Of a stretch of 7,091 bases of DNA, positions 1 to 5,578 are shown piece after piece. Both the position numbers and the translations under genes were made by a program. A model generated the notes under the pieces. It did not search any database, was not told where the DNA came from, and was given only the letters and a program-made list of their open reading frames with translations. Source of the stretch: Deltaproteobacteria bacterium (lineage in GTDB: Bacteria > Desulfobacterota > Desulfobacteria > Desulfobacterales > JAABPS01); the NCBI GenBank assembly GCA_019309685.1, contig JAFDFT010000116.1, positions 1 through 7,091 of the forward strand, written 5' to 3'. How positions within the stretch are numbered: position 1 is the first letter of the stretch; each line of letters begins with the position of its first letter.

Positions 1-1816
1 ACATGCCTAACTCTTTCAAACGTTTCTTTGATGGCTTTCCGGTAGTACTATCCCAGTCTCTAAGCGTATAGTATTCGGGAAGCATCTTCTCCATGCTCGG
101 CACATGTCCTTCTTGTCCGCCATCCGAAATCGGACGGGTAATCAGCTCAGGCAAAGCGTCATCCTTGGCGGAAATACCCAGCTTGCAGGAAAGTGCCCGC
201 TGCATCTGAAAAATACGTTCCCCTGCCTTTAAAAGCTGATCCATATTCGTATCCCAGCCGGTAGCCGCGTTAATCATATCAACCAGCATATCAAAGGGTA
301 TCATAGCAAAGTGGCAAATACCGATGGAGTCGGTCAATGCCCGGTAGTTCTGGCTTTTTTCAACCATCGCCGCTTTTTCATCCCCCCAGCGGTCGTCCGC
401 ATTCAGTCCCAGATCAGGATGACCGACCCCGCCGTCCACCTGATATCCGTCACTCTTATTATGATCTGCGCCGCGCGGAGACGTAGCGTAAACCAATCCC
501 ATACTGTGAAATGCCCTTGGATCATGCATGGGGATTTCCAATCCTTTTGTCTGGACAGCTTCTCCTAAGGGGCGATCATACTGTCGAGCCATCCGCTTTG
601 TCCCGCCTGCCACAATAGCGCCAAACCCTTCATTCTTTCCGATCTGTTCTATAAGCGCGACAGCGGCATCAATATTGCCCCATGTGAGTTTCAAGCCTCC
701 CGTATCTTTATCGGATATGACACCTAAATCATAGAGGTAAAAAGCATAGCCCGCACTGGCACCGCCGCTGATGGTATCAAACCCATAAGCATTACACACC
801 TCGTTTAAGTGAGCAATGGTGGACATATCCAGTTCCAGTCCCATCATTGCCCCTAATGCCATAACCGTCTCATATTCAGGTCCTTCAGTACGCTCAAACG
901 TGTATTTGCCCTCTTTGATTTGAAGTACCTTGCGGCAGCGAATCGGACAGCCGAAACAGGCGGTATGTCCGGTCTCATATTCTTCAGCCATGGTGACGCC
1001 GCTTATTTTTGTTGCTTCCTCCATGGTTGCGGCTGTGTAATATCTGGTGGGACCATCGCCATGGGCAATAGCGGAATCGACCCACGAAGCGGTACCGCCT
1101 TCATGCATCCACTGGGTAAGAAAAGCTTCTTTAACGTCTGTCATCGCTTTTGCCGCGGTCTCACGAAACGCTTCCGGATCCTTCATGGGCAGCTTCATGT
1201 TGCCGCGAACCGCTATGGCTTTAACCTTTTTTGAACCCATCACGCAGCCCAACCCAGCCCGGCCCAGACAATGACTAAACTCAGACATAATATTACCATA
1301 AGAAACGAGGTTTTCAGAGGCTGGCCCGATACATGCGATCTGCGTGCGTTTGTCGCTGCACGCGTCCTTGATTTCTTCTTGTGTTTTGTAAGTGTCCTTC
1401 CCCCACAGACTGTCAGCGTCTCTAAGTTCGGTTGAACCATCTTGAATATTCAAATAAACCGGATTTGCTGACTGGCCTTTTAAGATAATGCCGTCATAAC
1501 CCGCGTTTTTGAGTTCGGCACCAAATATGGCACCCGCATTGGCATCACCATAATGTCCGGTAAGGGGGGATTTTGTCGCGCCTCCCCAGCGGCTGACACT
1601 GGGAGCGCTGGTACCATTCAAAAGGCCCGGCATGAGAATAAGGGGATTGTCAGGTCCCAGAGGATCTGTTTGTTCATCGATCATATCAAACAGATAACGC
1701 GCTGCAAGACCCGTACTGCCGATAAAATCACGGGCATAGTTTTCGTTCAGCGGCTCATCCGTAAGTGTCCCCTTTGTCAGATCCGCCACCAGCAGCTTAC
1801 CCCAGTATCCGTCCAT
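1..1816 (-). CDS. Aldehyde:ferredoxin oxidoreductase, tungsten-type (3' end cut by window edge)
   Basis: This cytoplasmic enzyme family oxidises aldehydes to carboxylates with ferredoxin as electron carrier, or runs in reverse, using a bis-pterin tungsten (or molybdenum) centre and one 4Fe-4S cluster. I read the minus strand codon by codon from the ATG at 1816 and found 605 open codons without a stop. The N-terminal part starts MDGYWGKLLVADL and carries the pterin-binding region SRWGGATKSPLTG (about residues 75-87) and a glycine-rich RAGLGCVMGSKK stretch. Cluster ligands are visible as C287-x2-C290-x3-C294 (ACFGCPIRC) and C501 (DSIGICHF), spaced as in the well-studied Pyrococcus enzyme. GPEYET (312-317) and H452 in ADHN are also family-typical. 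The last visible residues, KKRLKELGM, match where such proteins of about 605-630 residues end, so few codons are missing. An AGGAGG lies 5 bases before the start. The gene follows the alcohol dehydrogenase by 22 bases, so it is probably in the same operon. Substrate and metal cannot be told from sequence. Confidence 0.95.
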   Translation of the reverse strand, partial: MDGYWGKLLVADLTKGTLTDEPLNENYARDFIGSTGLAARYLFDMIDEQTDPLGPDNPLILMPGLLNGTSAPSVSRWGGATKSPLTGHYGDANAGAIFGAELKNAGYDGIILKGQSANPVYLNIQDGSTELRDADSLWGKDTYKTQEEIKDACSDKRTQIACIGPASENLVSYGNIMSEFSHCLGRAGLGCVMGSKKVKAIAVRGNMKLPMKDPEAFRETAAKAMTDVKEAFLTQWMHEGGTASWVDSAIAHGDGPTRYYTAATMEEATKISGVTMAEEYETGHTACFGCPIRCRKVLQIKEGKYTFERTEGPEYETVMALGAMMGLELDMSTIAHLNEVCNAYGFDTISGGASAGYAFYLYDLGVISDKDTGGLKLTWGNIDAAVALIEQIGKNEGFGAIVAGGTKRMARQYDRPLGEAVQTKGLEIPMHDPRAFHSMGLVYATSPRGADHNKSDGYQVDGGVGHPDLGLNADDRWGDEKAAMVEKSQNYRALTDSIGICHFAMIPFDMLVDMINAATGWDTNMDQLLKAGERIFQMQRALSCKLGISAKDDALPELITRPISDGGQEGHVPSMEKMLPEYYTLRDWDSTTGKPSKKRLKELGM

Positions 1817-1838
1817 GGCATCCTCCTTGGGATTTGGA

Positions 1839-3011
1839 TTAAAAATCTATACGTTTACCTTCATACGCGCAGCTAAATATCTTCTCCAGATCCTCAACAT
1901 CCGGAATGCGTGTGACAGTCATTGTCATCACTTCATTTAGCGCTCTGTCAACCAGATCGGGAATAGACGCGTCATATTTATCTTTTTCGATACCACAATC
2001 CTTCACTGAAAGCGGCTGATCTAGCTCTTTTGACAGTTCACGAATTTTAGCTACCAGTGCTTGAGCGGATTTTTTATCATCGCCTGACGCGATGCCGCAA
2101 AAGCGGGCAATCTCGGCGTACTTTGCTGTTGTTTCTTCAGAACCATTCATCAGATATTCCATGGTATAAGGCAAAAACAAACCCACAGTACGCCCATGGG
2201 GAATATGATAGATTCCGCCAAGGGCATGCCCTGTACTATGGCCGAGTCCTGCCATGGAGTTGCCAAAGGACAACCCAGCGAGGATGGCTGCATTTTGCAT
2301 CTCCTTACGCGCGTCTATATCTTCTCCATTTTTATACGCTTTGGGTAAAAATTCAAACGCCTGCTTTATCGCAATCAGTCCCGGCCCGGCCGTAATACTG
2401 CTGCCCCATGTCGATACATACCCTTCAATAGCCTGGCAAACCACATCCATTCCGCTGTCCGCGGTAATTTTAGGGGGCATCCCTATAACCATCACAGGAT
2501 CAAGGATGGCGATATCCGGTGTACATTCTGATGTCCCCAAACCGATTTTCCGCTGATTTTCCGTGTCCGTGAGAACAATAGCCCACGTTGCTTCGGAGCC
2601 TGTACCGCTGGTTGTTGGAATGGCCATTAGCCGGGCCTTGTCCCTGAAATTGTAGGTATCTGATGCAACCAGACAGTCCGGCTCAAGGTCAGGCTGTACC
2701 AGAAGGATAATAATCGCCTTAGCCGCGTCCATGCATGATCCTCCACCCAATCCAATAACCCAGTCAGGCTGATATTTCCCGATAGCTACCCCCCCTTTCT
2801 TTATCGTATTCAAGGAAGGCTCTGGTTCTATCTCATCAAATATCTCCCATTCGATATTCGCCTCGTCCAGTTGATCGGTCACTAGCTTAGCAAGACCAAG
2901 TTTGACAATATTCTTGTCTGTGACGATAAACGCTTTTTTACCCTGGAGTTGAAGGATGTATTCGAGCGAATTATCGCCATATACTATAATAGGGCATGAA
3001 AAAGTCCACAT
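1839..3011 (-). CDS. Iron-containing alcohol dehydrogenase (group III)
   Basis: An NAD(P)-dependent alcohol dehydrogenase/aldehyde reductase of the Fe-ADH family, 390 residues, which is normal length. The nucleotide-binding domain shows GGGS (89-92) with D95 and K98, followed by PTTSGTGSE (132-140). The metal-binding helical domain has D189, H258 and H272, with H262 also conserved (GHSTGHALGG and IPHG). The fourth usual metal ligand, a His in the family pattern D-x3-H-A-I-E, is Gln here (Q193 in DVVCQAIEG). This is the one clear departure from the family norm. The start at 3011 is chosen over an in-frame ATG at 3038 because AAAGGAGGT sits just upstream of 3011 and the family N-terminus fits MWTFSCPIIVYG. 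The gene lies 41 bases after the SCP2-like gene and 22 before the aldehyde oxidoreductase. It probably interconverts the aldehyde of that enzyme with its alcohol. The substrate is unknown. Confidence 0.94.
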   Translation of the reverse strand: MWTFSCPIIVYGDNSLEYILQLQGKKAFIVTDKNIVKLGLAKLVTDQLDEANIEWEIFDEIEPEPSLNTIKKGGVAIGKYQPDWVIGLGGGSCMDAAKAIIILLVQPDLEPDCLVASDTYNFRDKARLMAIPTTSGTGSEATWAIVLTDTENQRKIGLGTSECTPDIAILDPVMVIGMPPKITADSGMDVVCQAIEGYVSTWGSSITAGPGLIAIKQAFEFLPKAYKNGEDIDARKEMQNAAILAGLSFGNSMAGLGHSTGHALGGIYHIPHGRTVGLFLPYTMEYLMNGSEETTAKYAEIARFCGIASGDDKKSAQALVAKIRELSKELDQPLSVKDCGIEKDKYDASIPDLVDRALNEVMTMTVTRIPDVEDLEKIFSCAYEGKRIDF

Positions 3012-3015
3012 GGTA

Positions 3016-3024
3016 ACCTCCTTT
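3016..3024 (-). promoter_or_regulatory. Ribosome binding site fixing the alcohol dehydrogenase start
   Basis: Read on the minus strand this is AAAGGAGGT, ending 4 bases before the ATG at 3011. An alternative in-frame ATG at 3038 has no comparable site and would put nine extra residues ahead of the family N-terminus. Confidence 0.85.
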
Positions 3025-3052
3025 GCTTCGTTAAACAAATGGCGGGTTCATG

Positions 3053-3472
3053 TTAGTCTAGCCATTCAGTATCTATTTTTGAGGTAATGTTGGTAAGTTC
3101 ATTGGCTGCTTTGGTGTAGCGCATGATTTTAGCCATGGTACCCCTGCTGCCGGTCAGAAGTTTGGATTGTTTGGTAATGAGTGCCTGTGTGGAATCAAGC
3201 TGTTTCAGGCTTATTCTTTTCCAGATAGCGTAAGGGGCGACAATTTTAAATTCAGGATCATACTTTTTAGGATACGATACAACTTCCACTTCCCGGCATT
3301 TACCGTGATAAAGGTCCACATACCCATAGATTTCTTCTTTTACAGGTCCGCCCTTGGCTACGATAAAATAAAAATCCCCTTCCCAGGTTTTTGCCGCTTC
3401 TTCGTATGCCGCACTCTTATTGATTTCTTCTTTATAAACATCAAACCATTCCTGTGTGCCGTATTTTACCAC
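3053..3472 (-). CDS. SCP2-like (sterol carrier protein 2 fold) lipid-binding protein
   Basis: A 139-residue soluble protein that looks like a stand-alone SCP2 domain, a fold with a hydrophobic tunnel that binds lipids or acyl-CoA. Visible hallmarks are the early TWEGDFYFIVA strand (29-39), the YGYVDLYHGKCREVEVV segment (49-65), the APYAIWKRI helix (79-87), and the C-terminal GTMAKIMRYTKAANEL segment (111-126). The last corresponds to the family's 'G-x-M-x-K-hydrophobic' end helix. There is no signal peptide or membrane segment. The start is a GTG at 3472; an in-frame GTG at 3481 overlaps the Shine-Dalgarno sequence and is unlikely to be used. It is the first gene of a probable three-gene operon with the alcohol dehydrogenase and aldehyde oxidoreductase, which suggests it carries or presents their hydrophobic substrate or stabilises an enzyme. 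That role is inference. The family call rests on pattern recognition without a search. Confidence 0.82.
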   Translation of the reverse strand: MVKYGTQEWFDVYKEEINKSAAYEEAAKTWEGDFYFIVAKGGPVKEEIYGYVDLYHGKCREVEVVSYPKKYDPEFKIVAPYAIWKRISLKQLDSTQALITKQSKLLTGSRGTMAKIMRYTKAANELTNITSKIDTEWLD

Positions 3473-3478
3473 GATAAA

Positions 3479-3486
3479 CACCTCCT
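3479..3486 (-). promoter_or_regulatory. Ribosome binding site fixing the SCP2-like GTG start
   Basis: The minus strand reads AGGAGGTG here. AGGAGG ends 8 bases before the GTG at 3472, an ideal spacing. The upstream in-frame GTG (3481-3479) shares bases with this site and cannot use it. Confidence 0.8.
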
Positions 3487-3513
3487 GTTAGTTTTATTGA
3501 GCATTAAAACATT

Positions 3514-3528
3514 GCATCAATTTGATGC
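3514..3528. promoter_or_regulatory. 15-base palindrome GCATCAA-T-TTGATGC, candidate operator
   Basis: A perfect 7+1+7 palindrome about 42 bases upstream of the SCP2-like start codon, where a repressor site or leader hairpin could control the operon. Its left half recurs as TTGCATCA at 3620-3627 and its right half as GATGCCA at 3653-3659. The regulator is unknown. Confidence 0.45.
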
Positions 3529-3561
3529 CAAGCCATTTCACCGCTTCAAAATATTATTTAT

Positions 3562-3748
3562 ACCTCAATTGAGTGATAAATTTTCCCATATTTTCTGTAA
3601 ACAAAGAAAATATAGGGCTTTGCATCATTGAAAAAGTATTTTGTATCTCATCGATGCCATGTTTTTAAGTACATGTTTTAATCTGTGCAGATGCCCGAAT
3701 GATAATGCTTTACAGAAAATAGTTTCATTTTATTGGCTCAATTGAGGT
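3562..3748. repeat. Concentric inverted repeats centred at 3655
   Basis: Two pairs of inverted arms share one centre. The outer pair is ACCTCAATTGAG at 3562-3573 and its reverse complement at 3737-3748; its core CTCAATTGAG is itself palindromic. The inner pair is TATTTTCTGTAAA at 3589-3601 and TTTACAGAAAATA at 3709-3721. The gap between outer and inner arm is 15 bases on both sides, although the bases in those gaps do not match. This could be a decayed miniature inverted-repeat element of about 187 bases (TAT flanks both ends) or a looped operator pair upstream of the SCP2 operon. Neither is proven. Confidence 0.55.
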
Positions 3749-3953
3749 TATATTCTAATTTTTATTTTAAGAGGTTGCGTATTGTAAGCAATTGTAGAGT
3801 TATAAGGTATTAAAGTATAGATACTCTTTAAACCAAAGGAAAGTTTTAATATTATTGATATTGACTTATTGAATTAAAATCAACCGATATTTGAAAAACC
3901 TGCCCATAAACCGAACAAAGAGCACAATTGTCTAATCTTCATGCAATTTATTT

Positions 3954-4550
3954 TTAACCTGATCTTCCATCATCACAGGGTTCGTCATCTTCTAGTCCCC
4001 TGGCATGTTCTGCAGTAGTACTGGTCGTGCAAGCCTCAAGGTCTTCGGTATCCCGTAAAACGGTAAGGGCTTTTTCATAGTCCGGTTCCTCGCCAATCTC
4101 ATTGACGAGTTGAGTGTAAATGACCTTTCCGCTCTCATCAATGACCACAACCGCCCGAGCTAATAGACCAGCCAGTGGGCCGTCTGTCATCTCTACACCA
4201 TATTTCTGTCCGAAATCCCTATTCCTCATTTCAGACAAAGAAATTACATCATTGAGGCCTTCAGTTCCGCAGAAACGGGCGTGTGCAAACGGAAGATCCC
4301 GGGATATGCAAAGAACGACCGCGTTTTCATAATTGCTTATTTCCGAGTTAAATCTTCGCACGGACATTGCACATGTAGAGGTATCCACGCTTGGGAAAAT
4401 ATTCAGCACAACACGTTTCCCTGCCACATCTTTTAAGGACATATCCGACAAATCCATACGAGTGAGTGAAAAATCCATTGCGTTATCACCCACAAAAGGC
4501 AATTCACCTACCGTATGAATGGGCGTGCCTTTGAGTGTTATTTCAGCCAT
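3954..4550 (-). CDS. tpx: Thiol peroxidase (Tpx-type atypical 2-Cys peroxiredoxin) with a C-terminal extension
   Basis: A cytoplasmic thioredoxin-dependent peroxidase that removes hydrogen peroxide and organic peroxides, useful to an anaerobe meeting oxygen. The N-terminus ITLKGTPIHTVGELP is typical of Tpx. The active-site motif PSVDTSTC contains T57 and the peroxidatic C60; C94 in the helix of FAHARFCGTEG is the resolving cysteine; the conserved Arg is R132. Tpx proteins are usually about 165-170 residues, but this one has 198. The extra end (about 170-198) is acidic and Gly/Ser/Thr-rich, with two more cysteines, C174 and C192, in ...LEACTTST... and ...DDEPCDDGRSG. A strong AAGGAGG lies before the ATG at 4550. 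The gene is divergent from the small zinc-ribbon gene at 4668. The catalytic call is secure; the role of the tail is unknown. Confidence 0.95.
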   Translation of the reverse strand: MAEITLKGTPIHTVGELPFVGDNAMDFSLTRMDLSDMSLKDVAGKRVVLNIFPSVDTSTCAMSVRRFNSEISNYENAVVLCISRDLPFAHARFCGTEGLNDVISLSEMRNRDFGQKYGVEMTDGPLAGLLARAVVVIDESGKVIYTQLVNEIGEEPDYEKALTVLRDTEDLEACTTSTTAEHARGLEDDEPCDDGRSG

Positions 4551-4584
4551 AGTGCCTCCTTGGTATTTATATTTTTATTAAATG

Positions 4585-4613
4585 ATGATATATTAAGTAT
4601 TATTTTTGTACAA
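4585..4613 (-). promoter_or_regulatory. Candidate leftward promoter of the thiol peroxidase gene
   Basis: On the minus strand TTGTAC (4613-4608), a 17-base spacer and TATCAT (4590-4585) match the sigma-70 pattern, 35 bases before the start codon. The -35 is part of the palindrome TTTGTACAAA (4605-4614), which also serves the divergent promoter. The spacer is very AT-rich, so chance matches are easy. Confidence 0.45.
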
Positions 4614-4635
4614 ATATAATAAGCATTGCTAAAAT
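4606..4635 (+). promoter_or_regulatory. Candidate rightward promoter of the zinc-ribbon gene
   Basis: TTGTAC (4606-4611), an 18-base spacer and TAAAAT (4630-4635) precede the gene at 4668. A perfect TATAAT at 4615-4620 is an alternative -10 but has no recognisable -35. Confidence 0.4.
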
Positions 4636-4667
4636 AAAATCCAGCTCGAAACCAGGGAGATAATATC

Positions 4668-4880
4668 ATGACTGAAAAGAAAAAACGATTTCAAATCAAA
4701 TCCGCGTGTCCTCAGTGCGGCTGCAGTTTTGCCCAGGCATTATCTAAAGAAGAAATGATGGAAAGATACGGCAATGTGCCCAATATTGAACTTGAATGCG
4801 GCGACTGTATGTCAAAATATGAAACCGATATGAAATCCGCATGCCCGGAATGGGATGATGAATGTAAACTCAACGAATAG
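4668..4880 (+). CDS. Small zinc-ribbon-like protein
   Basis: A 70-residue protein of unknown function. It carries CPQC (C14, C17) and CGDC (C44, C47), a spacing typical of a four-cysteine zinc ribbon. Further cysteines are C19, C59 and C66, seven in total, which is a lot for this size. The N-terminus is lysine-rich and the C-terminus acidic. There is no signal peptide or membrane segment, so it is probably cytoplasmic. GGGAGA sits 7 bases before the ATG. It diverges from the thiol peroxidase over a 117-base spacer, which could mean shared redox or metal control, but that is inference. Its 3' end overlaps by 11 bases a short convergent ORF on the other strand. It may bind zinc or sense thiol oxidation; I do not recognise a named family. 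Confidence 0.82.
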   Translation: MTEKKKRFQIKSACPQCGCSFAQALSKEEMMERYGNVPNIELECGDCMSKYETDMKSACPEWDDECKLNE

Positions 4881-4983
4881 GCATCCGTTTATTTTTTGAT
4901 CGAACTTTCAGTTGGCATATTCTCACTGATCTTGCATTATATGTTCTACTTGTAGTGCCGTATGAGGCGTTGCGCTTTCCCAT
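4870..4983 (-). CDS. Short basic ORF, 37 residues, function unknown
   Basis: The minus strand reads ATG at 4983 to TGA at 4872-4870. GGGAGG lies 7 bases before the ATG, as good a ribosome binding site as those of the neighbouring genes. The product begins MGKRNASYGTTSRTY and ends RSKNKRMPIR. It has about ten Arg/Lys residues, one Cys, and no Asp or Glu, which suggests nucleic-acid binding if it is made. A plausible promoter lies upstream at 5016-5044. It fills most of the 185-base gap between two rightward genes and overlaps the first of them by 11 bases tail to tail. It may still be chance: the length is short and I recognise no family. Confidence 0.42.
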   Translation of the reverse strand: MGKRNASYGTTSRTYNARSVRICQLKVRSKNKRMPIR

Positions 4984-4984
4984 C

Positions 4985-5012
4985 TTGACACCTCCCATAT
5001 CATTCTTAGATT
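4985..5012 (+). promoter_or_regulatory. Possible rightward promoter for the CPxC protein gene
   Basis: TTGACA (4985-4990), a 16-base spacer and TAGATT (5007-5012) lie upstream of the gene at 5066. The -35 abuts the ribosome binding site of the minus-strand short ORF, so the match may be a by-product of that sequence. Confidence 0.3.
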
Positions 5013-5015
5013 AAT

Positions 5016-5044
5016 ACTATATATCTGTTCTATCTTCGTAACAA
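5016..5044 (-). promoter_or_regulatory. Possible leftward promoter for the short basic ORF
   Basis: On the minus strand TTGTTA (5044-5039), 17 bases and TATAGT (5021-5016) give a fair sigma-70 match, 32 bases before the ATG at 4983. Confidence 0.3.
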
Positions 5045-5065
5045 CCATCTATAAGAGGAGGTATT

Positions 5066-5308
5066 ATGAATACAGAAAATAAAAATAAACATAAAACCAT
5101 TATAGACCTGGAAACGTTAAACACCCTGAATGAAGAAGGATGCCCGGCCTGTGGCAAAAAGTTTACCCTGGGTGAACCGGTAGTCCTTGCATGTGGAGAC
5201 TGGGGGAGTAAAAAAAAGCTGGTTCATGAAAACGAGGCAATATTTGACAAAATCAGTGGATCTTATATTGAAAAAACCTGCTACCGGTCAACTACACAAA
5301 AATCTTGA
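5066..5308 (+). CDS. Small CPxC protein, putative metal-binding
   Basis: An 80-residue protein of unknown function. After a lysine/asparagine-rich start it shows CPACGKKF (C26, C29), then VVLACGDW (C43) and LVHENEAIF (H54), with one more cysteine at C72. C26, C29, C43 and H54 could form a single zinc site. I have the impression that similar small proteins with a 'CPxCG ... ACGxW ... HExEAxFD' pattern occur in Desulfobacterota, but this is unverified. There is no signal peptide or membrane segment. AGAGGAGG lies a few bases before the ATG at 5066. The next gene starts 33 bases downstream, so the two are probably co-transcribed. Confidence 0.82.
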   Translation: MNTENKNKHKTIIDLETLNTLNEEGCPACGKKFTLGEPVVLACGDWGSKKKLVHENEAIFDKISGSYIEKTCYRSTTQKS

Positions 5309-5341
5309 TCCCTTTACCATGCAGATAAATGGAGGCTGAAC

Positions 5342-5569
5342 ATGAAACGCTTTGAATATGACATCACAAAACATTCGGAAGATGAATTTGAAAAAATAAT
5401 TTATTTTTGCAGTGCAACCGGTGAATGCGGTCTGGATGAAGTGCCGGACAGGGAAATAGAATCACTCAAACGTATGTTTAACAATCGTGGCAGTCAGGGA
5501 TGGGAACTCGTCCAGTTTTCTTCTAACAAGGAAGGAATAATGGCATTCTGGAAACGTGAAGCAGAGTAA
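5342..5569 (+). CDS. DUF4177-like small protein
   Basis: A 75-residue protein. MKRFEYDI at the start, followed by a helix, NNRGSQGWELVQFSS (48-62) and the ending GIMAFWKRE, matches the layout of DUF4177 proteins: an opening beta strand, then GWELV, then a closing strand ending in F-W/F-K-R. The function of that family is not known. It has two cysteines (C23, C29). GGAGG lies 7 bases before the ATG. It follows the CPxC gene by 33 bases. No transcription terminator is obvious after it. A longer ORF on the opposite strand overlaps its 3' half and is treated as a shadow there. Confidence 0.8.
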   Translation: MKRFEYDITKHSEDEFEKIIYFCSATGECGLDEVPDREIESLKRMFNNRGSQGWELVQFSSNKEGIMAFWKREAE

Positions 5570-5578
5570 AAAACAGTT

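Larger units (their letters stand above)
3473..3953. other. AT-rich spacer of 481 bases without a supported gene
   Basis: The stretch lies between the end of the leftward peroxidase and the start of the leftward SCP2-like operon, so it should hold that operon's promoter. Open frames crossing it are short, lack ribosome binding sites and look like chance. It contains several palindromes (separate entries), a second TTGCATCA at 3620-3627, a second GATGCCA at 3653-3659, and an AT hairpin at 3588-3613 (ATATTTTCT, 8-base loop, AGAAAATAT). A leftward TATAAA at 3562-3557 overlaps the first CTCAATTGAG palindrome, but no good -35 was found for it. No convincing rho-independent terminator follows the peroxidase gene. 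Confidence 0.7.

Noticed and set aside
311..1876. Rightward ORFs at 311-568, 528-734, 920-1234, 1047-1274 and 1553-1876, and a leftward one at 1240-1440
   Set aside because: They lie inside the aldehyde oxidoreductase gene in other frames (the last runs slightly past its start), have no family resemblance and no good ribosome binding sites.
2057..2556. Rightward ORFs antisense to the alcohol dehydrogenase gene
   Set aside because: The minus-strand gene carries all family motifs through this stretch; these are shadows.
3509..3531. Possible sigma-54 promoter (TTGGCA ... GATGCA on the minus strand)
   Set aside because: The GG to GC distance is 14 bases instead of the required 12; the bases are better explained by the palindrome.
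3167..3631. 154-codon rightward ORF antisense to the SCP2-like gene
   Set aside because: It is rich in Phe and Ile as expected from the antisense of an AT-rich, Lys-rich gene, and the SCP2 reading on the other strand explains the sequence.
4120..4518. Rightward ORFs antisense to the thiol peroxidase
   Set aside because: The catalytic motifs are on the minus strand; these frames have no independent support.
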